Assembly: GCA_029168955.1 (NCBI GenBank)
Contig: JAPDOI010001439.1
Location: 62,001-126,000 of the forward strand
Origin: Aplectana chamaeleonis
Taxonomy: Eukaryota; Nematoda; Chromadorea; Rhabditida; Cosmocercidae
Direction: 5' to 3'
Length of the DNA: 64,000 nt
In this document: positions 22,700 to 33,585 of the stretch, one piece after another
Layout: each line of letters begins with the position of its first letter
How positions within the stretch are numbered: position 1 is the stretch's first letter
Notes under the pieces: model-generated
What the model saw: the letters and a program-made list of their open reading frames with translations, nothing else
What the model was told of the DNA's origin: nothing
Database searches by the model: none
Position numbers and translations under genes: made by a program

Positions 22700-23700
22700 T
22701 CAGCGTAAAATGCGCTCCAACCTTAGCAAAAACTCAATAGCCTTTAAGAGGTTGGACTATGCCTCTAAAGGCATCGTGAGCACTGGAATTCAATGTTTTT
22801 GTGTAAGATGGAACAATTCGGGCTAGCTGACACCACCCACGAAGCTTGAGGCTTTGGGAATGCGCCCCCCCCCCCAAAAATTTATGCCCACGTGAAAACT
22901 TGTGGGGGGGCGGCGAGTTTGCATTCCTGGGTGGATCATGTTGCTTTTTTTCATAGAATGTTGATACGACCGGAAAACAGAATGAAAAACAACAATGGTA
23001 CTAACTCCGTATGCAGGAAAGCCTAAAAATATCAGTGACCGGGTTTCTAAACGCAGAAAATTTCTAAACCACAACGGAGGTTTTTCAGGGGCTCTTTCAG
23101 TGTTTTTTCTTCATCAAAGTAGTGAAACTATACAAAAAAATTGAAAATAATAAGAGGTTTTCTGCGCGTACGATGCCTTCAGGCTCTTCAACAGGACGGC
23201 ATTATGACAACTTCTGCTCTGGGAAGACGGTTGACCATACGTGAATAAGCCAAAAGATATGTTTCATATCCCATTATCAGCGCTCGTTTTCAAATCATTT
23301 TTGTCCTTAACCAGTGGCTGGTTTAGATAATAAACACGAACATGAGAGACTATTCTTAGTTTTTCTGCGTAAACAATGACGGATGACATTAGGTCTGATG
23401 AGCGCGCTTGGGATTCGAGAAGCGAGAATTTTCCAGTTCGAACTGCGGTCGAACTTTGTCCCTCAAAGTTATTGAGATGATTTTCGAGTTTTTCGAATCC
23501 TATTGGTAGGTTTAGGAAGCTAAATTGCGTTCTATCGGCTGCAACCTATAACCTCAGGCTTATGAACATCAAAGTCGGGAAATCGGGGCAAGTTATCTTA
23601 GTTGTTTTAGCAGCCGAGCATGTTTATAATTTTAATAGCACTCCATTCCTCTGTTCGCTGCCACAACCTATATACTGCCAATGTGATCAAAAGCCGATGG
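22700..23700. other. no recognisable gene; poly-C tract
   Basis: An uninterrupted C run near 22868-22877 and a GTGGGGGGGCGG run near 22903-22914 are inverted to each other around a short AT-rich segment. AGGTTTTCTGCGCGTACGATGCCT near 23155 resembles the right end of the family E element at 32.86 kb, so a decayed TTAA-type element may lie to its left. Confidence 0.3.
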
Positions 23701-23729
23701 ATTCAGATGGAGCAAAAGCTCACTATTAA

Positions 23730-23945
23730 AGGCAACGGTTGCGCTCAAATATGCTCGTCTTCTTTTCCTCTCTAAACCCTTATCTGGGTATAGAGTAGTA
23801 AAACCTATAAGAAAAAAATCCCGAAAAAATAGCTAATCTGGGCCGAATTCGAAGCCTGAACTTTTTTGTATTTTGATGGTGGACGAGTTCACCCCACATC
23901 ATCGGCATCGATGATCTCTAATATCGAGAACATCAGCTGGCGTGA
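23730..23945 (+). mobile_element. TTAA-type MITE, family A copy 3, truncated
   Basis: It starts after TTAA (23726-23729) as AGGCAACGGTTGCGCTC and follows family A through the CATCATCGGCATCGATGATC palindrome and ACATCAGCTGGCGTGAA, then stops abruptly near 23945. The right half is missing. Confidence 0.7.
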
Positions 23946-24339
23946 ACTGGATGTCCCGCTCGCAAAACGCAGGTGGAATGTCAGGCTCACCCCTTGGTTA
24001 CGTCGAGGAGCCGATAAGAGCTTTTGCTTACTCGCGCAGCGTTTAGACGATACGTTCAGGGAGTCATTTGAGCAGAGATATTTGTCGCACTAAAATATTA
24101 TTGCTACTTACAGAAACAACTAGTGCGGATGCGGCTCACATCGGGAAAATTGCTGGCAAAGAAGATTCATCGAACTTTAAAAGTGCGTAAATAGATTCGT
24201 TTTTTTATTTATTAGGTGTCTAGTATTGCTGACAGTGCTTCAATAGGTAGTACTTGTGACGAGCTTTAAGATACAAGATCATTGCTTTATTCTACATGTT
24301 TAAGGTTCACTCCACGTGGTGCTTCATGGAGTTGCTGAA

Positions 24340-24790
24340 CCTCGTCAGCCTGCTCGAGCTCGGCGGTTGAACGATGTGACGCCTAGTAGTAAAAAAATGG
24401 AGAGCCTGTCATCCAGCGAGGTGTCCGAGCGAATTGGCGGATTCATCGAAAGACCAGAAAAGAGTCAGAAATTCGTGTCATCAGTAAGTCTAGGACCAGC
24501 AGACTTCGGTACAAGAAATGAAAAGTTGAGAGATAAGGTTTCCTTCCGTGCAAAGCGACGTAACTCCTTGTTCCAGCAGGTGTCTCGTGGAGCTCTCGAT
24601 TGTAACAGAGCTATCATTCGCCTTATACCTTTTTCAACAGAGTCGCAGGAAGACAATATAAAAATCTCTGCTCGATAATTATTGGTGGCATCCCGGAGCA
24701 GCATTTAACTGCGGAGGAAGACAAGCCTTTACATGACGTGGCCAATGTTTGCAAAGGCTTGTACCACGTGGGTCTTCGATGTAGACCACT
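24340..24790 (+). pseudogene. CR1-like ORF1 relic
   Basis: GACGCCTAGTAG near 24378, then in-frame LSSSEVSERIGGFIERPEKS, and after a frameshift RSIIIGGIPEQHLTAEE (about 24664-24710) and DKPLHDVANVCKGL. The IIIGG segment matches the start of the RRM-like core in the intact ORF1 at 53.5 kb (RSIIIGGVREP). Internal DNA has been lost or rearranged. Confidence 0.6.
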
Positions 24791-24799
24791 CGCCCCTTA

Positions 24800-25570
24800 G
24801 CGGCTGGGAAATCCACTGCAGGGAGAACACAGATTGCTGAAAGTTCTATTACCAACGAGTAAACTGCAGCGTCTAGCTCTGCAGAGGGCCTCTCGACTTT
24901 GCAGCTTTCCCAACTCTAAAATATTCCTTAAGGAATAATATTCTTCCTCCCAACAGACTTCAGCAACCACAAATTTAGATTCGGAAACATCCTAACTTTA
25001 AAAGTAACCTAAAAATGCACCGTTACGATAGGGTAAATCGACAAAAAGTGATTACTTAGTCAGCCAGAGTTGATAGATTCAACACATATTGCTTGATAAT
25101 GTGAATTTCTATTTCTATGTGAGTAGCTCGGTACTTCATGTTATACATATTTTGTTGAGTTAATGTTGTTGGTTAAAGAGTTTTCTATGGTTTCTGTCAC
25201 CATTTCTTCAATGTAATAAATCGCTTTTTTGATACGCGTAAATGGCCTAGTCGTTTGGTATATGTGCTTCCTCGTAGTGGACAGGGAGAAAATAATTGGA
25301 ATTTCCCAAACAGTTACGTTTCATTCGAAGTTTTTGATGCCAGTAAAGTTTGAAAGGTAAGCGGCTTGGGGGTAAGGGAGGGGGAGGGATAGTTTGGACG
25401 TGGTTCAGCAGCAATGTCGATTTTTTAGCGCGACTGTATCTTGGTTGCTCCAAAGATAAAGGGGAGCGGAGGCTGGCTACTAGCGGAATCAGGGGCACCA
25501 GCACATCGAAGGCACTGCTCACGATGAACTCCGTTCCTGAGTGTTCTTTGAAAAACAATGGTGGTGGCGA
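24800..25570. other. no recognisable gene
   Basis: An AT-rich stretch is followed by a GGGGTAAGGGAGGGGGAGGG purine run (about 25368-25388). AAGGCACTGCTCACGATG near 25508 is another TTAA-family-like end without a partner. The open frames over the purine run (both strands) are compositional. Confidence 0.35.
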
Positions 25571-25572
25571 AG

Positions 25573-26012
25573 CAGAACAGTGTTGAAAAAACGGACTCGA
25601 AAGCCTTCCGAGAGGCAAAAAATGGTTTTAAAGATTACCCCAGTGGGCAAGCCCGGCCTCCTAGGGTATAGTTGTCGTCGTTAACACGGACACGTCTCTA
25701 TCACTGCCAAGCTTAGACTGCGATCATCGGCACTGGGTTTTCATGGGAAGAGGGATTCGATTTGAGAATTAGTTGTTAAAAACTTCCAGAAATCTTCTGC
25801 AGGCATAAATTTATCCAATCCATAGCTGAATTCGATGAAAACCACTACTGATGATCGCAGGTCAAAGCTTGGCAGTGATAAAGACGTGTCAGTGGTGACG
25901 ACAACAACTAGACCCGACAAGGCCGAACTTGCCCACTTGGGTAATCTTTTCAACGAATTTTCGCCTTTGGGAAGGCTTTGAGAGCTGTTTTTTCAACACT
26001 GTTCTGCTTCTG
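25573..26012. repeat. foldback element about 440 bp
   Basis: Arms at about 25573-25740 and 25845-26012 share AAGCAGAACAGTGTTGAAAA with its complement, CACTGCCAAGCTTAGACTGC with GCAGGTCAAAGCTTGGCAGTG-like sequence, and ATTACCCCAGTGGGCAAG with CTTGCCCACTTGGGTAAT. No coding content. Confidence 0.75.
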
Positions 26013-26574
26013 ATGGTATTATTGTACAAATCAAATGTTTAGTTCATTTTGTTAATTCCACTGATGCACAATCTGACATGGGCTTTCGTGTTGTTATCCT
26101 CCGAGAGCTCGTCAATCTAGGAACAAAGTTCAAGGGACTCCCCGCCATCCTTGGATAACAATTAATTTCAAACTAGCTAGTGACTTGAGTGAGTGAGTTG
26201 CAACTGAGTGAGTTGCAACAGAGTACACGTAGTCCACCGAAAGGCTATGAAGAAACCTCTAAATTTTTCAACAGTCTGACATAATGGCAAGCCTACTACC
26301 TCTCCTCCGAAACTCATCCGATAACCTCCAAGCACTCAGGAAGTCTAAAAAAATTTACTGGCCATCCACTTTAATTGTAACTTCAGGACAGGTGTCCTGA
26401 CAGGTTTCAAAGAATTTCTTTGACTTTTTTTGAGATTTCAAGAATTCACAATGAGTGCAACTGCATCAATACTCGTTTTGTGAAGGTAGTCAAAATTATG
26501 GCAGACTGTTTCAAGTTTGAGCTGCACTTCACGAAATCGCCAATGAGATTGCTATAACTACTGCGTCTTCTCAA

Positions 26575-27010
26575 GCTCGGCTGGTGAACGATGTGACGCC
26601 TAGTAGCTTCGAAAAGAGAGGCCGAATGGCCAACGAGTTGCGTGAGCAAGTCGACCACGTTAGCAGGACCAGTGAAATACCGGCAACTGATAAGCAGGCC
26701 ATATCGGTAGTTTTGGGAGAGCTAACGCAAATTCGTAAAGGAAACGAAAGCCGAGACAAGAGGTCCATTCACTGCGGAGAAGTGTAGCTTCTCTTTCAAG
26801 TTCAAGGGGTATGCATTTTGTATAGCACATTATAAAAAACGCTGTCCTTCATTTCACTTCTGTTTAAAAGTTTGCAAAACCGTACGAGGATCATGAGAAA
26901 TCTCGTTCAATTGTTATTGGTGGCAAAAAGCAGCTACTACATTCGACTTTAGAGAGAGAAAACCCTTTACATGACTTTTTTCCAGGAGAAAAAAATGCTT
27001 CAAATCACGG
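26575..27010 (+). pseudogene. second CR1-like ORF1 relic
   Basis: It starts with the same AACGATGTGACGCCTAGTAG seen at 24.37 kb and continues RMANELREQVDHVSR, then after a gap RSIVIGGKKQLLHSTLE (about 26900-26960). The endonuclease segment begins 500 bases downstream on the same strand, so this and 27525-28200 may be the 5' part of one element. Frames are broken. Confidence 0.55.
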
Positions 27011-27524
27011 CAAGGTGAAGCGAAAATAATATTTTGCCATCACTGCTTCGGTGATCTTCTATTATATGGGTTACTTTGAATGTAAATAAAAACCAGCCAA
27101 CTGATTTTTAATTTCGTATGTTTTCGGTTCCGCTATGATCTGCGTGAAATTTCAAAATCGATATTCTGGGGGCATAATAGGGTTCGTGATAGTACTGCCA
27201 CGTTTCCAGTCGTATAGAACACAACATCAGCTACGATTTCTTTTCCAGAGAGCTAAAAAAGCAACGCAAGAAGAACCCTTATAGCGTGCTTGTGATATAG
27301 TTTTTGCAGCGGTTTTTTTTTCTATTTGAGTTCGAGCTATTTTCGCATAATTTGGCGCAACGCAATGTAGCAAATCTGGGTTCACCCGTTGAGAATTCTG
27401 GAAGCATGCCGCAGCAGTCGAGTAATAGTGTATTCGCTAATGTTTTTGTGAATTCCAATTTTCTAACTCCCAGGACACCTGGTCAGTTAAACCACTAAAT
27501 GATCGTCGGAACCAGGATAATCAT

Positions 27525-28200
27525 CTAATATGTCTTTTGGCTAATATTCGGTCGGTGGTTTAAAACAGCAGCGCGTTTTCGTATTTGCTCTCCAGAAACT
27601 CTTTTCACATATCAATTTTGACTGAAACCTGGTTATCGGAGGATATTGAGTTGGCTCCTCTTCTTGGGGTAGATTGTTCTCAATACGTGATTGCTAGGTG
27701 TGACCGTCCTCGCAGGAGAGGTGGAGGAGTGGCTGTTATTGTAAAGAAATTCTTGTCCCCGTCCACAATTTTCCAAGAGTCTGTAGAGGGCTCATATGAG
27801 ATTCTTTGTGTCGATTTGTTGGCAGAAAATATAGTTCGCTTAATTGGGGCATACAGAGCACCATCTGCTACAGTATTAATGACCGAGCAGTTAAGTAGGG
27901 TTATCAGTGATCTGATATGCTGCGACCATCGCAGTATACTGACCGGTGATTTTAACCTTCCCGACATCGATTGGACTGCAACCCCACCTGCCTGTAGTTC
28001 TCCTTCCTCAAGATTGTTTACTGAGCTTTCCATGTATCACTCTCTGGAGCAACATGTCAAGTTAGCCACACTAGGGGTAATACTTTGGATCTAATTTTCT
28101 CGAACGCTGGCGGTCTGGTCTCTAATATTGATGTGAGGGCGGCGATCGGCACGAGTGATCACTCATCGCTTGTCTTCGATGCGCAACTACTCAGATACTC
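27525..28200 (+). pseudogene. CR1-like apurinic-type endonuclease domain
   Basis: The plus strand encodes LLANIRSVV (then a stop), then SFHISILTETWLSEDIELAP, RPRRRGGGVAVIVKK, LIGAYRAP and ILTGDFNLPDIDW, and after a frameshift near 28070 NTLDLIFSNAGGLVSNIDVR and GTSDHSSLVFDA. ETWL, GDFN and SDHS are the catalytic motifs of the APE-like endonuclease of CR1/L2-type non-LTR retrotransposons, and all three are present. One stop and one frameshift disable it. The matching reverse transcriptase starts about 6 kb downstream. Confidence 0.85.
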
Positions 28201-28259
28201 GCGGCTTAGTAAGGCAGCACGAGGGGATTACTAACGCATTTACTCGTCGAGGTGTAAGC

Positions 28260-28510
28260 CCCTTTCGTTCCCCCAACTGCTGCCCAGAGCAGCACGTTGT
28301 GCCCTCTTGCTCCGCTCACTGCCCCAACTGCTGCTCGTATATTTGCCCCACCTGCTGCTATAGTCGCCCCAACTGCTCCAATCGTCGCCTCAACTGCTGC
28401 TCTTCATTGTGGCCCCAACTGCTGCTCCTCATTGTGACCCCAACTGCTGCTCTTCTCTCCCCAACTGCTGCTTTTTTTTCTCGCCCCTACTGCTGCTCCT
28501 CATTTTGATC
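28260..28510 (+). repeat. CCCCAACTGCTGCTC minisatellite
   Basis: Variants of CCCCAACTGCTGCTC recur about nine times with spacers such as TTCATTGTGG and TATATTTG. CTCGTCGAGGTGTAAGCC just upstream (28243-28260) recurs as CTCGTCGAGGTGAAAGCC at about 34131-34148, where GCAGCA-rich repeat DNA abuts the reverse transcriptase. Short open frames inside are composition artefacts. Confidence 0.7.
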
Positions 28511-28519
28511 TTTTCTTTT

Positions 28520-29950
28520 TCTTATAATCTTTCTTTCGCGAGGGATGTGTCGAGTGCAGCAGCAGCGCTGCAGCGACTTATCAAAAATAAAGACCCCAGT
28601 GAAGCTCATTGATATCCTTAACGGGTTCTTCATCCTTGCTTCTATCCATTGATCTTCACCACCTATCAAGGAAATGATGCTCGCATTGCCAACTGTCTCA
28701 CGCCCACCAAAGACTGCCTCGTATCTGGCACGAGTTTGCGAGGGCCGTTCAACACAGGCCTCGGTCGGTAGTGAATGTGAGTGTCCCAAAAACATTCCTC
28801 AGCAGAGAATTTCTCTATTCCTTTAACAGGAATCTATTTTCACTCGGTTTTGTGACTGTAGAGGTGTGAATTGAGCGCGATAATCTATTTTTCTCGATTT
28901 TAAAGACGAATTATGGCTTTATTTGGTAAAAATTAAATCTACATAATCCAAGGATGAAGATTCCCTAAAATTGTTCTTAAATCGCTAAAATTCGCACAGA
29001 TTAGAGAAATGTCTAGGGCAAACGGAATTTCAAATACTAGAGAATTCATCATTCAGAGATCTCTTCATAAATGATGATTTCTTCCCTACGAAAAAACAAT
29101 GAATCAACGAAAATTTTCTCTTCTTTTGAAATTAGTGTCGTGAACATTTTCAGGATGTTTAAAATTATTGAACTTATAATTTTCGAGAACTCTCGGCTTT
29201 GAATTTTGTGAGCATTGTTTTCCATAAAGAAAAGTTTTTTTTCAGAAAAGGTTCAATATTTCAATTTCCGTTGAATTTTTGGCAAGCCATCACCGCTCAG
29301 TCACTGAAAAATACGAGTCCTCGTCCGAAACCGAAAAAATTATTTTACTGGGAAACGCTAGGTTCGAAGTCATGAAAACGCATATCGAAGTAAGAGCGAG
29401 ATTTTTCAAAGTTTTCGGCTTGTACCTTCCAGATTTAAAAAAGAACGCGAATTATTGTCGAATCTTGTTAAAAAACACTGAATAAATTATTTTAAAAGAG
29501 TTGAACATCTCTCAAATTTTCGGTCGGTTCCACACGACCATCATCCTATGAGAATGACGACTCATCATTTTTTTCAGTTCAATTCATCAGTCTTCAACCG
29601 AGCTGTACCATTCACTTTGCTCGCAAGGAACTATTTTACTCGAGTGTACAATCTCAAACCTAACGAAAATCCTTTTTTTTCTAGACGGATTTGATTTTTC
29701 TTGATTTGATTATCAATAAAATACCAATTTTTTTGGAAGACTTGACGCAAAGAAAATTTGAATTTTGCATGAGAGTACCACGTTTGAGGTGGCCGCGCAG
29801 GTGAACAGGTAAATCGCTCACGCGCAGAACTAAAATGTGTACGGGCAAGACCCCAGACTCAGACCGTGCCTAAGTCCGCGTGTCCACCTCCCGCCGAGCG
29901 CATATTGCGGCGCCCCACCCTGCTTATCCAACCCGTAAGCTCTCCTGAAT
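28520..29950. other. no recognisable gene
   Basis: AT-rich sequence from about 28850 to 29780 has no convincing splice-linked frame; the 68-codon frame at 29279 has no recognisable motif. Nothing else is supported. Confidence 0.35.
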
Positions 29951-29956
29951 ACACCC

Positions 29957-30245
29957 TTAAGCCCCTTTCACAGTCTGCCGGACGACGACGTCCGGCAAGT
30001 TAAAAGTGAGCCGCAGTGCGAGGGAAGCTGCGGTGAACAGCCGTCAGTTCCGACTTTTCAGTACAAAATTTAAGGCGAAAACAACCCGTTCCAACCCGTC
30101 ATAACTTGATCCGGCGTCGTGTCAATGATTTCACCGCACTGAGACGTCGGTCGGCCGACACCGCAGTGCGGGGTGCACTGACGCCGGAGTCCTATCTTAT
30201 AACATGCCGGACGGCTTCGTCCGGCAGACTGTGAAAGACCCTTTA
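29957..30245. mobile_element. Harbinger-like MITE with TTA duplication
   Basis: A 283-bp element (29960-30242) has ends AGCCCCTTTCACAGTCTGCC and AGGGTCTTTCACAGTCTGCC (complement strand). TTA is duplicated at 29957-29959 and 30243-30245. Each end also holds a local hairpin, TGCCGGACGACGACGTCCGGCA and its partner, with the top of the arm GGACG. No coding capacity. Confidence 0.8.
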
Positions 30246-30653
30246 CTGAATTTCATCGGAAATGATAAAAAATCACCAAAACATGTTTGGTAATTCACAG
30301 TTTTCCTAGTTTATTACAGATTTAATGACTTAAAGGCTCTCTATTTTTTAGTCCAATGTGAGCAATCTAATCTTCGGAGCCTTTCCATAGAGCTCAGAAT
30401 TTATATTACCACCCACAGCGGAATACTGAGGCATGGAAAAATATAGCGGTGCCTTCCCAATAGATAATGATCTGCTTACCGATTGGGAAATCCAGTTGCG
30501 CCCTAATTTCTGACGATGGCAAACTGTCTCATGAAAACAAAAAGACGTTTTTGGTGGAGCTTAGAATAGATTTGGAGCAGAGTTTTGGTGGTCAAAGTTT
30601 AGGGAGTAGAAGGAGGCACACATCCCCCAAAATCTACATAAGCGTACTGTACC

Positions 30654-30695
30654 TATGAAACAGTCCTCACACTTGAGTGTGAGGACTGCTTCATA
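30654..30695. repeat. isolated near-perfect hairpin
   Basis: Arms TATGAAACAGTCCTCACACT and AGTGTGAGGACTGCTTCATA pair over 20 bases with one mismatch and a two-base loop. It lies within a minus-strand open frame of 128 codons (30561-30947) that has no recognisable domain. Confidence 0.7.
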
Positions 30696-30925
30696 TGTAT
30701 GTCTTGTGCTCTGTGTCATTTCTGGAAGATGGCTGCAAAGATACTCGACTTCATCCGTGGTTTGCTTTTCCTTCATACAGACTTCTGGCAAGCTTTCCCA
30801 TATGCGACCGTACACTTTATACGATTTCGACATAGATAATTCGTAATGCGGCCTCTCATAAAACGCGGTGAGAACACCTGACCCCCTCCTGACTCCCCCA
30901 CCAAACAAGCGGTTGTGTACCTTGA

Positions 30926-31264
30926 AGGTACAGAACACCTCAGACATGAATTTTGTGATTTTTACTTGATTTTATAGTAGACCTCTCCTATATAAGACGT
31001 GCCAAGTGCGAGATCTCAATTCCTTCAAATTAGCGAGATATAGGCGACCACATTAGGCCCGACCTCCTTCGCCGACAACCACGAGCAACACCCCTACCAG
31101 ATTTCCAAACTCTGTAGTGACTAGATGGATGCCTGATTTCTCAACAAGTCGTCGTTCTTCAGTCAATTGCCGGACTGTCTTCTTATCCTGGCTCGCTCTC
31201 GCGCAACGATTGCGAATGATGAGAAATACAGGCCTGAGACAACTCATTCACCAATTTTTCACAC
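30926..31264 (+). mobile_element. TTAA-type MITE, family C copy 2
   Basis: It starts AGGTACAGAACACCTCAGAC after TTGA (30922-30925) and runs to TTAA (31265-31268). Its interior matches the 54.85-kb copy: GCCAAGTGCGAGATCTCAAT, GCCCGACCTCCTTCGC, ATTGCCGGACTGTC and GAGAAATACAGGCCTGAGAC. It lacks the distal segment (GAAGAGCCATAACT..) of the longer copy; that missing piece turns up separately at 32235-32375. Confidence 0.75.
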
Positions 31265-31268
31265 TTAA

Positions 31269-31751
31269 AGGCAGTGTTCACGATAATCTTCGATCTTGAG
31301 ATTATTCGCTAAATCGATTAATTGACCCCCGGCTAGGATCAAAATGACGGAGAAACTGAGAAAAACGGACCAGAAGGGCACGAAATCCTTTACTCTCACC
31401 CCGCCCTTTTACTCTCACCGGAACTGTTTGTAGTGACGATGAAATCTTTTGTGGAGCCGACCTTTGGAATTCACTACTCCCTCCTGCTCCGGTCTTACCT
31501 TGGACCCTGACTAATACTGTTTTGCATAGAATACTCTTCCATTTTCGACTGACCCCATTTGTCACCGGTCACAACCACTGGGAACTTGTTCATCCCATCT
31601 GACAACTAGTCCAGGCCAGAGATGAATATCACTGAAATACGACGTTTCAATCTGTTTCTCGCCGTTTCTTCGTAATTTTGGGAACACTCAGAGATCGACG
31701 CTTTGTTTTATGTAAACAACTCGGAAATGAAAATCATCGTGAACACTGCCT
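31269..31751 (+). mobile_element. TTAA-flanked MITE, family D copy 1
   Basis: It starts AGGCAGTGTTCACGATAATC and ends CATCGTGAACACTGCCT, between TTAA at 31265-31268 and TTAA at 31752-31755. Both flanking TTAAs are shared with the neighbouring elements. The same sequence occurs in inverted orientation at 32869-33352 (for example TCGCTAAATCGATTAATTGA). Confidence 0.85.
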
Positions 31752-31755
31752 TTAA

Positions 31756-32233
31756 AGGCACGATAAAAATCGTTTTTCTGTTTCCCCGCCCATCTTGAAA
31801 ACGGCCCCACGTTGATTCCAATGATGTCTCTGAAATCGTACAAGACCTTCTGGGAACGGAGTTACGGTGCCTCAAAAATTGAGCTAAGGAAACGTGGTGG
31901 ACGAGTTTTCCGAGACTTGTAACTTCCGTCTTTTGCAGCCGATGTATGCGAGCTGACCTGAGTAAAGAGAGAAGTTGAGAATTAAGGGAAGAACGGGGCT
32001 AATGATTGGAAATCATCGCTCATCTCACGATCTTGAGCATTCATTTGTTCACGTCGGTGGGTGTGTGTTGCGCTTTTGGGGTTTGCCTTGGCCTCGAAGT
32101 GGCAGCTTCGGGCTCTTTTGGAGCTTTTCCTGGCTCGTTTTCATGCGTGCTTTCGACGTCAACGTTACAGTGTGTCCCTCCGCTACCCATTCCTAGTGGA
32201 AACTAAAACAAATTTTTTATCTTGAACACAAAA
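31756..32233 (+). mobile_element. TTAA-type MITE, family B copy 1
   Basis: It starts AGGCACGATAAAAATCG directly after the shared TTAA (31752-31755) and matches 62370-62856 throughout, including GAGCTAAGGAAACGTGGTGG and CTACCCATTCCTAGTGG. It loses its right end near 32233. A 73-codon frame (31975-32196) is also open at the same place in the 62.6-kb copy. Confidence 0.8.
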
Positions 32234-32234
32234 A

Positions 32235-32375
32235 ATATATAGGCATATTTGAAGAGCCATAACTCTGTTCAGAGGGGGTCTTGGACGATTGCATAGATAC
32301 CACTGTGATCCTAGTGTGACCATCCCCAAGATTAGCATAAAAACTAAAAAATAATCTTCTGGGTGTTCTGTGCCT
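32235..32375 (+). mobile_element. TTAA-type MITE, family C fragment
   Basis: TTTGAAGAGCCATAACTCTG through GATTAGCATAAAAAC to GTGTTCTGTGCCT matches the right-hand part of the 54.85-kb family C copy (TTTGAAGAGCCATAACTTTG..). It ends before TTGA (32376-32379). Confidence 0.75.
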
Positions 32376-32379
32376 TTGA

Positions 32380-32864
32380 TGGCAGCTTCCGTGCGGGAAA
32401 TCCGCATTTTTCGTTGTCTTCACATTCCAATGTTTGAACCGAGTGGAGATAGCGAAACTTGAGACCTCGGTATCGCGCATTCATAATGCTATAAACTCGT
32501 TAAAACTGCTCCGTGGTCTGAAAAGGCGTCATCTGACGCAAGGAACAGAAGCGCCACGACAGGCTCCGACAGGCCGCGGAACTTCGAAAGTCTAGTTTCT
32601 TTATTCCGAGAGATCCTCGAGTTCAGACGCGGGTATTTAAAGCTTCTTGTTTTAGAGAATTTTCGACAACAGAGAGACAAAAAAAATTACACAAGACACA
32701 CCGAACAGACATGAAAAAAGGAAGCTGTACGAGATTTAAAAACGAGTTTTTCTCCGAAACTTGAGTGTTTTGGGTGGCCTCTTTGCGAAATGTCCTAACA
32801 TGGTAGGCTTACATACCTTTCCAAATTAAAAAAAAGAAAACGGTTTTTTGCGCGTACGCTGCCT
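32380..32864. mobile_element. TTAA-type MITE, family E
   Basis: The left end TGGCAGCTTCCGTGCGGG follows TTGA, and the right end TTGCGCGTACGCTGCCT precedes TTAA (32865-32868). The ends are imperfect complements. The interior is unlike families A-D. A similar right end occurs at 23.16 kb. No gene inside. Confidence 0.6.
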
Positions 32865-32868
32865 TTAA

Positions 32869-33352
32869 AGGCAGTGTTCACGATGATTCTCGTTTCCAAG
32901 TTTTCCACTCAAAACAATGCGTTGGCTACCAAGTGTCACCAAAATCACGAAGAAACGGCGAGAAACGCACTAATTCGTCTTATTTCAGTGACTTTATTTT
33001 ATGGCCTGGACTAGTTGTCTGGTTGGATGAACATGTTCACGGTGGTTCTCACCGGTAAAAAATGAGACTAATCGAAAATGGAAGAATATTTTGGGCAAAA
33101 CAGTATTAGTTAGGGCCCGAAGGAAAGAACGGAGCAACACAGAATGGAGAATTGCAAAAGACGGGTCCACAAAAGATTTCATTGTCGCAGCGAACAGTTC
33201 CATTGATACTTAAGAGGCGGGCTGATACTTGACGATTTCGTGCCCTTCTGGTGCGTTTCTTTCGGTTTCTTCGTCATTTCAGTTCTACTCGGGGGCCAAA
33301 CAATCGATTTAGCGATTAATCTCAGAATCGAAGATTATCGTGAACACTGCCT
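32869..33352 (-). mobile_element. TTAA-flanked MITE, family D copy 2 (inverted)
   Basis: It starts AGGCAGTGTTCACGATGATT after TTAA (32865-32868) and ends ATTATCGTGAACACTGCCT before TTAA (33353-33356). The body is the reverse complement of the 31269-31751 copy, including CAATCGATTTAGCGATTAAT near the right end. Confidence 0.85.
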
Positions 33353-33409
33353 TTAAGGTACTCCTTGTGATATGGCTGGAGATCGATTGGTTGTGTTAAC
33401 TCTAACGCT

Positions 33410-33505
33410 AAGTTGTACAGGCGACGGCGAAATTTACTTGGTTCCTACGCGTGTCGGTGCGGAGCGGAGATTAGAGACAGTGAGGGAGCGTAGGACAGAC
33501 GGAGG
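33410..33505 (+). repeat. dispersed short repeat (family N)
   Basis: GCGAAATTTACTTGGTTCCT, ACGCGTG-CGGTGCGGAGCG and GAGACAGTGAGGGAGCGTAGG recur at 49462-49535 and, more diverged, at about 48500-48600 and 63680-63745. Its nature is unknown. Confidence 0.5.
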
Positions 33506-33585
33506 CCGATGCGTCGCGCGCCCCGCTCGCACATCGAATCATGTGGGGTACGGGAGTAGGGGATGTGCCCGCTTAGAAGCGAAGA

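Noticed and set aside
25247..25618. 123-codon proline-rich minus-strand frame
   Set aside because: Composition comes from a G-rich purine run; a TTAA-type end interrupts it.
28155..28510. Cysteine-rich (C-C) repeat protein over the CCCCAACTGCTGCTC repeat
   Set aside because: Frame is a translation of a minisatellite and is entered out of frame from the endonuclease relic.
30654..30695. miRNA precursor
   Set aside because: The loop is only two bases, too small for normal Dicer or Drosha processing, and no duplex asymmetry can be judged.
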